Assembly (NCBI GenBank): GCA_916613615.1
Contig: OU744737.1
Coordinates: forward strand, 3,492,001-3,556,000
DNA from: Steromphala cineraria
Taxonomy: Eukaryota > Mollusca > Gastropoda > Trochida > Trochidae
DNA length: 64,000 nucleotides
Direction: 5' to 3'
Part shown: positions 50,601 through 61,400 of the stretch, in pieces
Position numbering within the stretch: position 1 is the stretch's first letter
Layout: every line of letters starts with the position of its first letter
Program-made: the position numbers and the translations under genes
Notes under the pieces: generated by a model
Database searches by the model: none
What the model was told of the DNA's origin: nothing
What the model saw: only the letters and a program-made list of their open reading frames with translations

Positions 50601-53600
50601 TGTGAAAAAAACCTCCTCCTAATACTGCAATACCAAGGATTGAGTATTTCATGAGGGCATATCACAGACGCCTTTAATTTTGAGTTGATTCTTAGCAAAA
50701 GACAGAAATCACATGTTCAGTCACTCATTTCTGACACTTCAAGTGTACAACATGTTGATTGGATACAATAGCCATGTCTCGAAACTCTTAAATCGGAAAA
50801 AGATTCCTCCTAATACTGCAATGCCAAGGATTGACTATTTTAAGTGGGCGTGTCTCAGACGTCTTTAATTTTGAGTTGATTCTTAGCAAAAGACAGATAT
50901 CACATGTTCAGTTACTCATTTTTACAGTTTAGATGTAAAATATATTTGATAGTTACAACATCAATGTCAAGCAACTCTTGAATGTGAAAAAACATCCTCC
51001 TAATACTGCAATACCAAGGATTGAGTATTTCATGAGGGCATGTCTCAGATGTCTTTAATTTTAAGTTGATTCTTAGCAAAAGACAGAAATCACATGTTCA
51101 GTCACTCTTTTCTGACACCTTAAGTGTACAATATGCTGATTAGATACAATAGCCATGTCTCGAAACTCTTAAATCTGAAAAACATTCCTCCCAATACTGC
51201 AATGCCAAGGATTGACTATTTTAAGTGGGCGTGTCTCAGACGTCTTTAACTTTCGTTTAAGTCAAAGCAAAAGACAGATATCACATGTTCTGTCACTCAT
51301 TTCTAACACTTTAGATGTAAAATATGCTGGTTGGATACAATATCCATGTCTAGAAACTCTTAAAACGGAAAAACTTTCCTCCTAATACTGCAATGCCAAG
51401 GATTGACTATTTTAAGTGGGCGTGTCTCAGATGTCTTTACTGTTCGTTTGATTCCTAGCAAAAGACAGATATCACATGATCAGTCACTCAATTCTAATAC
51501 TTTAGATGTAAAATATGCTGGTTGGATACAATATCCATGTCTAGAAACTCTTAAAACGGAAAAACTTTCCTCCTAATACTGCAATGCCAAGGATTGACTA
51601 TTTTAAGTGGGCGTGTCTCAGACGTCTTTAATTTTCGTTTGATTCTTAGCAAAAGACAAATATCACATGTTCAGTCACTCATTTCTAACACTTTAGATGT
51701 AAAGTATGCTGGTTGGATACAATATCCATGTCTCGAAACTCTTAAAACGGAAAAACATTCCTCCTAATACTGCAATGCCAAGGATTGACTATTTTAAGTG
51801 GGCGTGTCTCAGGTGTCTTTACTTTACGTTTGATTCCTAGTTAAAGACAGATATCACATGATCAATCACTCAATTCTAATACTTTAGATGTAAAATATGC
51901 TGGTTGGATACAATATCCATGTCTCGAAACTCTTAAAACCGAAAAACTTTCCTCCTAATACTGCAATGCCAAGGATTGACTATTTTAAGTGGGTGTGTCT
52001 CAGACGTCTTTAATTTTCGCTTGATTCTTAGCAAAAGATAGATATCACATTTTCTGTCACTCATTCTAACACTTTAGATGTAAAATATGCTGGTTGGATA
52101 CAATATCCATGTCTCGAAACTCTTAAAACGGAAAAACTTTCCTCCTAATACTGCAATGCCAAGGATTGACCACTGTTAAGTGGGCGTGTCTCAGACGTCT
52201 TTAATTTTGAGTTGATTCTTAGCAAAAGACAGATATCACATGTTCAGTCACTAATTTCTTACAGTTTAGATGTAAAATATATTGGCTAGTTACAACATCA
52301 ATGTCAAGCAACTCTTGAATGTGAAAAAAACCTCCTCCTAATACTGCAATACCAAGGATTGAGTATTTCATGAGGGCATATCACAGACGCCTTTAATTTT
52401 GAGTTGATTCTTAGCAAAAGACAGAAATCACATGTTCAGTCACTCATTTCTGACACTTCAAGTGTACAACATGTTGATTGGATACAATAGCCATGTCTCG
52501 AAACTCTTAAATCGGAAAAAGATTCCTCCTAATACTGCAATGCCAAGGATTGACTATTTTAAGTGGGCGTGTCTCAGACGTCTTTAATTTTGAGTTGATT
52601 CTTAGCAAAAGACAGATACCACATGTTCAGTTACTCATTTCTTACAGTTTAGATGTAAAATATATTTGATAGTTACAACATCAATGTCAAGCAACTCTTG
52701 AATGTGAAAAAACATCCTCCTAATACTGCAATACCAAGGATTGAGTATTTCATGAGGGCATGTCTCAGATGTCTTTAATTTTAAGTTGATTCTTAGCAAA
52801 AGACAGAAATCACATGTTCAGTCACTCTTTTCTGACACCTTAAGTGTACAATATGCTGATTAGATACAATAGCCATGTCTCGAAACTCTTAAATCTGAAA
52901 AACATTCCTCCCAATACTGCAATGCCAAGGATTGACTATTTTAAGTGGGCGTGTCTCAGACGTCTTTAACTTTCGTTTAAGTCTAAGCAAAAGACAGATA
53001 TCACATGTTCTGTCACTCATATTTAACACTTTAGATGTAAAATATGCTGGTTGGATACAATATCCATGTCTAGAAACTCTCCAAACGGAAAAACTTTCCT
53101 CCTAATACTGCAATGCCAAGGATTGACTATTTTAAGTGGGCGTGTCTCAGATGTCTTTACTGTTCGTTTGATTCCTAGCAAAAGACAGATATCACATGAT
53201 CAGTCACTCAATTCTAATACTTTAGATGTAAAATATGCTGGTTGGATACAATATCCATGTCTAGAAACTCTTAAAACGGAAAAACTTTCCTCCTAATACT
53301 GCAATGCCAAGGATTGACTATTTTAAGTGGGCGTGTCTCAGACGTCTTTAATTTTCGTTTGATTCTTAGCAAAAGACAAATATCACATGTTCAGTCACTC
53401 ATTTCTAACACTTTAGATGTAAAATATGCTGGTTGGATACAATGTCCATGTCTAGAATCTCTTAAAACGGAAAAACTTTCCTCCTAATACTGCAATGCCA
53501 AAGATTGACTAGTTTAAGTGTGCGTCTCTCAGACGTCTTTAACTTTCATTTGATTCTTATCAAATGTCTCGAAACTCTTAAAACGGAAAAACTTTCCTCC

Positions 53601-55150
53601 TAATACTGCAATGCCAAGGATTGACTTTGTTAAGTGGGCATGTCTCAAACGTCTTTAATTTTGAGTTGATTCTTAGCAAAAGACAGATATCACATGTTCA
53701 GTCACTAATTTCTTACAGTTTAGATGTAAAATATATTGGTTAGTTACAACATCAATGTCAAGCAACTCTTGAATGTGAAAAAACATCCTCCTAATACTGC
53801 AATGCCAAGGATTGACTATTTTAAGTGGGCGTGTCTCAGACGTCTTTAATTTTCGTTTGATTCTTAGCAAAAGACAGATATCACATGTTCAGTCACTAAT
53901 TTCTTACAGTTTAGATGTAAAATATATTGGTTAGTTACAACATCAATGTCAAGCAACTCTTGAATGTGAAAAAAACCTCCTCCTAATACTGCAATACCAA
54001 GGATTGAGTATTTCATGAGGGCATGTCACAGACGCCTATAATTTTGAGTTGATTCTTAGCAAAAGACAGAAATCACATGTTCATTCACTCATTTCTGACA
54101 CTTCAAGTGTACAACATGCTGATTGGATACAATAGCCATGTCTCGAAACTCTTAAAACGGAAAAACTTTCCTCCTAATACTGCAATGCCAAGGATTGACT
54201 ATTCTAAGTGGGCGTGTCTCAGACGTCTTTAATTTTCGTTTGATTCTTAGCAAAAGATAGATATCACATGTTCTGTCACTCATTTCTAACACTTTAGATG
54301 TAAAATATGCTGGTTGGATACAATATCCATGTCTAGAAACTCTCCAAACGGAAAAACTTTCCTCCTAATACTGCAATGCCAAGGATTGACTTTGTTAAGT
54401 GGGCGTGTCTCAGACGTCTTTAATTTTGAGTTGATTCTTAGCAAAAGACAGATATCACATGTTCAGTCACTAATTTCTTACAGTTTAGATGTAAAATATA
54501 TTGGCTAGTTACAACATCAATGTCAAGCAACTCTTGAATGTGAAAAAAACCTCCTCCTAATACTGCAATACCAAGGATTGAGTATTTCATGAGGGCATAT
54601 CACAGACGCCTTGAATTTTGAGTTGATTCTTAGCAAAAGACAGAAATCACATGTTCAGTCACTCATTTCTGACACTTCAAGTGTACAACATGTTGATTGG
54701 ATACAATAGCCATGTCACGAAACTCTTAAATCGGAAAAAGATTCCTCCTAATACTGCAATGCCAAGGATTGACTATTTTAAGTGGGCGTGTCTCAGACGT
54801 CTTTAATTTTGAGTTGATTCTTAGCAAAAGACAGATATCACATGTTCAGTCACTAATTTCTTACAGTTTAGATGTAAAATATATTGGTTAGTTACAACAT
54901 CAATGTCAAGCAACTCTTGAATGTGAAAAAACATCCTCCTAATACTGCAATGCCAAGGATTGACTATTTTAAGTGGGCGTGTCTCAGACGTCTTTAATTT
55001 TCGTTTGATTCTTAGCAAAAGACAGATATCACATGTTCAGTCACTCATTTCTAACATTTTAGATGTAAAATATGCTGGTTGGATACAATATCCATGTCTC
55101 GAAACTCTTAAAACGGAAAAACTTTCCTCCTAATACTGCAATGCCAAGGA
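47290..55150 (+). repeat. Satellite B: duplicated 3-kb segment at 4,894-bp offset
   Basis: Stretches at 48,779, 49,420 and 49,927 recur at 53,673, 54,314 and 54,821, and GACAGATACCACATG recurs at 47,717 and 52,611, all at 4,894 bp. This is 25 full monomers plus one 117-bp deletion monomer. The two copies (about 47.3-50.3 kb and 52.2-55.15 kb) are separated by about 1.9 kb of related monomers. Confidence 0.8.
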
Positions 55151-55499
55151 TTGACTATTTTAAGTGGGCGTGTCTCAGACGTCTTTAATTTTGAGTTGAT
55201 TCTTAGCAAAAGACAGATATCACATGTTCAGTTACTCATTTCTTACAATTAAGATGTAAAATATATTTGATAGTTACAACATCAATGTCAAGCAACTCTT
55301 GAATGTGAAAAAAACCTCCTCCTAATACTGCAATACCAAGGATTGAGTATTTGATGAGGGCATGTCACAGACGCCTTTAATTTTGAGTTGATTCTTAGCA
55401 AAAGACAGAAATCACATGTTCAGTCACTCATTTCTGACACTTCAAGTGTACAACATGCTGGTTGGATACAATATCCATGTCTCGAAACTCTTAAAACGG

Positions 55500-58400
55500 A
55501 AAAACTTTCCTCCTAATACTGCAATACCAAGGATTGAGTATTTCATGAGGGCATGTCTCAGATGTCTTAAATTTTAAGTTGATTCTTAGCAAAAGACAGA
55601 AATCACATGTTCAGTCACTCTTTTCTGACACCTTAAGTGTACAATATGCTGATTAGATACAATAGCCATGTCTCGAAACTCTTAAATCTGAAAAAAATTC
55701 CTCCCAATACTGCAATGCCAAGGATTGACTATTTTAAGTGGGCGTGTCTCAGACGTCTTTACCTTTCGTTTAAGTCTAAGCAAAAGACAGATATCACATG
55801 TTCAGTCACTCATTTCTAACACTTTAGATGTAAAATATGCTGGTTGGATACAATGTCCATATCTAGAATCTCTTAAAACGAAAAAACTTTCCTCCTAATA
55901 CTGCAATGCCAAGGATTGACTATTTTAAGTGGGAGTGTTTCAGACGTCTTTAACTTTCGTTTAAGTCTAAGCAAAAGACAGATCTCACATATTCTGTCAC
56001 TCATTTCTAACACTTTAGATGTAAAATATGCTGGTTGGATACAATGTCCATGTCTAGAATCTCTTAAAACGGAAAAACTTTCCTCGTAATACTGCAATGC
56101 CAAAGATTGACTATTTTAAGTGTGCGTCTCTCAGACGTCTTTAACTTTCATTTGATTCTTAGCAAATGTCTCGAAACTCTTCAAACGGAAAAACTTTCCT
56201 CCTAATACTGCAATGCCAAGGATTGACTTTGTTTAGTGGGCGTGTCTCAGACGTCCTTAATTTTCGTTTGATTCTTAGCAAAAGACAGATATCACATGTT
56301 CAGTCACTCATTTCTAACACTTTAGATGTAAAATATGCTGGTTGGATACAATGTCCATGTCTAGAATCTCTTAAAACGGAAAAACTTTCCTCCTAATACT
56401 GCAATGCCAAGGATTGACTTTGTTAAGTGGTCGTGTCTCAGACGTCCTTAATTTTCGTTTGATTCTTAGCAAAAGACAGAAATCACATGTTCAGTCACTC
56501 TTTTCTGACACCTTAAGTGTACAATATGCTGATTAGATACAATAGCCATGTCTCGAAACTCTTAAATCTGAAAAAAATTCCTCCCAATACTGCAATGCCA
56601 AGGATTGACTATTTTAAGTGGGCGTGTCTCAGACGTCTTTACCTTTCGTTTAAGTCTAAGCAAAAGACAGATATCACATGTTCTGTCACTCATTTCTAAC
56701 ACTTTAGATGTAAAATATGCTGGTTGGATACAATGTCCATGTCTAGAATCTCTTAAAACGGAAAAACTTTCCTCGTAATACTGCAATGCCAAAGATTGAC
56801 TATTTTAAGTGTGCGTCTCTCAGACGTCTTTAACTTTCATTTGATTCTTAGCAAATGTCTCGAAACTCTTCAAACGGAAAAACTTTCCTCCTAATACTGC
56901 AATGCCAAGGACTGACTTTGTCTAGTGGGCATGTCTCAGACGTCTTTAATTTTGAGTTGATTCTTAGCAAAAGACAGATATCACATGTTCAGTCAGTAAT
57001 TTCTTACAGTTTAGATGTAAAATATATTGGTTAGTTACAACATCAATGTCAAGCAACTCTTAAATGTGAAAAAACATCCTCCTAATACTGCAATGCCAAG
57101 GATTGACTATTTTAAGTGGGCGTGTCTCAGACGTCTTTAATTTTCGTTTGATTCTTAGCAAAAGACAGATATCACATGTTCAGTCACTCATTTCTAACAT
57201 TTTAGATGTAAAATATGCTGGTTGGATACAATATCCATGTCTCGAAACTCTTAAAACGAAAAAACTTTCCTCCTAATACTGCAATGCCAAGGATTGACTA
57301 TTCTAAGTGGGCGTGTCTCAGACGTCTTTAATTTTCGTTTGATTCTTAGCAAAAGATAGATATCACATTTTCTGTCACTCATTTCTAACACTTTAGATGT
57401 AAAATATGCTGGTTGGATACAATATCCATGTCTCGAAACTCTTCAAACGGAAAAAGTTTCCTCCTAATACTGCAATGCCAAGGATTGACTTTGTTAAGTG
57501 GGCGTGTCTCAGACGTCTTTAATTTTGAGTTGATTCTTAGCAAAAGACAGATATCACATGTTCAGTCACTAATTTCTTACAGTTTAGATGTAAAATATAT
57601 TGGCTAGTTACAACATCAATGTCAAGCAACTCTTGAATGTGAAAAAAACCTCCTCCTAATACTGCAATACCAAGGATTAATATTTGATGAGGGCGTGTCA
57701 CAGACACCTTTAATTTTGAGTTGATTCTTAGCAAAAGACAGAAATCACATGTTCAGTCACTCATTTCTGACACTTCAAGTGTACAACATGCTGATTGGAT
57801 ACAATAGCCATGTCTCGAAACTCTTAAATCTGAAAAAGATTCCTCCTAATACTGCAATGCCAAGGATTGACTATTTTAAGTGGGCGTGTCTCAGACGTCT
57901 TTAACTTTCGTTTTAGTCTACGCAAAAGACAGATATCACATGTTCTGTCACTCATTTCTAACACTTTAGATGTAAAATATGCTGGTTGGATACACTATCC
58001 ATGTCTCGAAACTCTTTAAACGGAAAAACTTTCCTCCTAATACTGCAATGCCAAGGATTGACTATTTTAAGTGGGCGTGTCTCAGACGTCCTTAATTTTC
58101 GTTTGATTCTTAGCAAAAGACAGATATCACATGTTCAGTCACTCATTTCTAACACTTTAGATGTAAAATATGCTGGTTGGATACAATGTCCATGTCTAGA
58201 ATCTCTTAAAATGGAGAAACTTTCCTCCTAATACTGCAATGCCAAGAATTGACTATTTTAAGTGTGCGTGTCTCAGACGTCTTTAACTTTCATTTGATTC
58301 TTAGCAAATTTCTCGAAACTCTTCAAACGGAAAAACTTTCCTCCTAATACTGCAATGCCAAGGATTGACTTTGTTAAGTGGGCATGTCTCAGACGTCTTT

Positions 58401-61400
58401 AATTTTGAGTTGATTCTTAGCAAAAGACAGATATCACATGTTCAGTCACTAATTTCTTACAGTTTAGATGTAAAATATGCTGGTTGGATACAATGTCCAT
58501 GTCTAGAATCTCTTAAAACGAAAAAACTTTCCTCCTAATACTGCAATGCCAAGGATTGACTATTTTAAGTGGGAGTGTTTCAGACGTCTTTAACTTTCGT
58601 TTAAGTCTAAGCAAAAGACAGATCTCACATATTCTGTCACTCATTTCTAACACTTTAGATGTAAAATATGCTGGTTGGATACAATGTCCATGTCTAGAAT
58701 CTCTTAAAACGGAAAAACTTTCCTCCTAATACTGCAATGCCAAAGATTGACTATTTTAAGTGTGCGTCTCTCAGACGTCTTTAACTTTCATTTGATTCTT
58801 AGCAAATGTCTCGAAACTCTTCAAACGGAAAAACTTTCCTCCTAATACTGCAATGCCAAGGATTGACTTTGTTTAGTGGGCATGTCTCAGACGTCTTTAA
58901 TTTTGAGTTGATTCTTAGCAAAAGACAGATATCACATGTTCAGTCACTAATTTCTTACAGTTTAGGTGTAAAATATATTGGTTAGTTACAACATCAATGT
59001 CAAGCAACTCTTGAATGTGAAAAAACATCCTCCTAATACTGCAATGCCAAGGATTGACTATTTTAAGTGGGCGTGTCTCAGACGTCTTTAATTTTCGTTT
59101 GATTCTTAGCAAAAGACAGATATCACATGTTCAGTCACTCATTTCTAACATTTTAGATGTAAAATATGCTGGTTGGATACAATATCCATGTCTCGAAACT
59201 CTTAAAACGGAAAAACTTTCCTCCTTATACTGCAATGCCAAGGATTGACTATTCTAAGTGGGCGTGTCTCAGACGTCTTTAATTTTCGTTTGATTCTTAG
59301 CAAAAGATAGATATCACATTTTCTGTCACTCATCTCTAACACCTTAGATGAAAAATATGCTGGTTGGATACAATGTCCATGTCTCGAAACTCTTCAAACG
59401 GAAAAACTTTCCTCCTAATACTGCAATGCCAAGGATTGACTTTGTTAAGTGGGCGTGTCTCAGACGTCTTTAATTTTGAGTTGATTCTTAGCAAAAGACA
59501 GATATCACATGTTCAGTTACTCATTTCTTACAATTTAGATGTAAAATATATTTGATAGTTACAACATCAATGTCAAGCAACTCTTGAATGTGAAAAAACA
59601 TCCTCCTAATACTGCAATACCAAGGATTGAGTATTTCATGAGGGCATGTCTCAGATGTCTTAAATTTTAAGTTGATTCTTAGCAAATGACAGAAATCACA
59701 TGTTCAGTCACTCTTTTCTGACACCTTAAGTGTACAATATGCTGATTAGATACAATAGCCATGTCTCGAAACTCTTAAATCTGAAAAAAATTCCTCCCAA
59801 TACTGCAATGCCAAGGATTGACTATTTTAAGTGGGCGTGTCTCAGACGTCTTTACCTTTCGTTTAAGTCTAAGCAAAAGACAGATATCACATGTTCTGTC
59901 ACTCATTTCTAACACTTTAGATGTAAAATATGCTGGTTGGATACAATGTCCATGTCTAGAATCTCTTAAAACGAAAAAACTTTCCTCCTAATACTGCAAT
60001 GCCAAGGATTGACTATTTTAAGTGGGAGTGTTTCAGACGTCTTTAACTTTCGTTTAAGTCTAAGCAAAAGACAGATCTCACATATTCTGTCACTCATTTC
60101 TAACACTTTAGATGTAAAATATGCTGGTTGGATACAATGTCCATGTCTAGAATCTCTTAAAACCGAAAAACTTTCCTCGTAATACTGCAATGCCAAAGAT
60201 TGACTATTTTAAGTGTGCGTCTCTCAGACGTCTTTAACTTTCATTTGATTCTTAGCAAATGTCTCGAAACTCTTCAAACGGAAAAACTTTCCTCCTAATA
60301 CTGCAATGCCAAGGATTGACTTTGTTTAGTGTGCGTGTCTCAGACGTCCTTAATTTTCGTTTGATTCTTAGCAAAAGACAGATATCACATGTTCAGTCAC
60401 TCATTTCTAACACTTTAGATGTAAAATATGCTGGTTGGATACAATGTCCATGTCTAGAATCTCTTAAAACGGAAAAACTTTCCTCCTAATACTGCAATGC
60501 CAAGGATTGACTTTGTTAAGTGGGCGTGTCTCAGACGTCCTTAATTTTCGTTTGATTCTTAGCAAAAGACAGATATCACATGTTCAGTCACTCATTTCTA
60601 ACACTTTAGATGTAAAATATGCTGGTTGGATACAATGTCCATGTCTAGAATCTCTTAAAATGGAAAAACTTTCCTCCTAATACTGCAATGCCAAGGATTG
60701 ACTATTTTAAGTGGGCGTGTCTCAGACGTCTTTAATTTTGAGTTGATTCTTAGCAAAAGACAGATATCACATGTTCAGTTACTCATTTCTTACAGTTTAG
60801 ATGTAAAATATATTTGATAGTTACAACATCAATGTCAAGCAACTCTTGAATGTGAAAAAACATCCTCCTAATACTGCAATACCAAGGATTGAGTATTTCA
60901 TGAGGGCATGTCTCAGATGTCTTAAATTTTAAGTTGATTCTTAGCAAAAGACAGATATCACATGTTCAGTCACTCATTTCTAACACTTTAGATGTACAAT
61001 ATGCTGGTTGGATACAATGTCCATGTCTAGAATCTCTTAAAACGAAAAAACTTTCCTCCTAAAACTGCAATGCCAAGGATTGACTATTTTAAGTGGGCCT
61101 GTCTCAGACGTCTTTAATTTTGGTTTGATTCTTAGCAAAAGACAAATATCACATGTTCAGTCACTCATTTCTAACACTTTAGATGTAAAATATGCTAGTT
61201 GGATACAATATCCATGTCTAGAAACTCTTAAAACGGAAAAACTTTCCTCCTAATACTGCAATGCCAAGGATTGACTATTTTAAGTGGGCGTGTCTCAGAC
61301 GTCTTTAATTTTCGTTTGATTCTTAGCAAAAGATAGATATCACATTTTCTGTCACTCATTTCTAACACTTTAGATGTAAAATATGCTGGTTGGATACAAT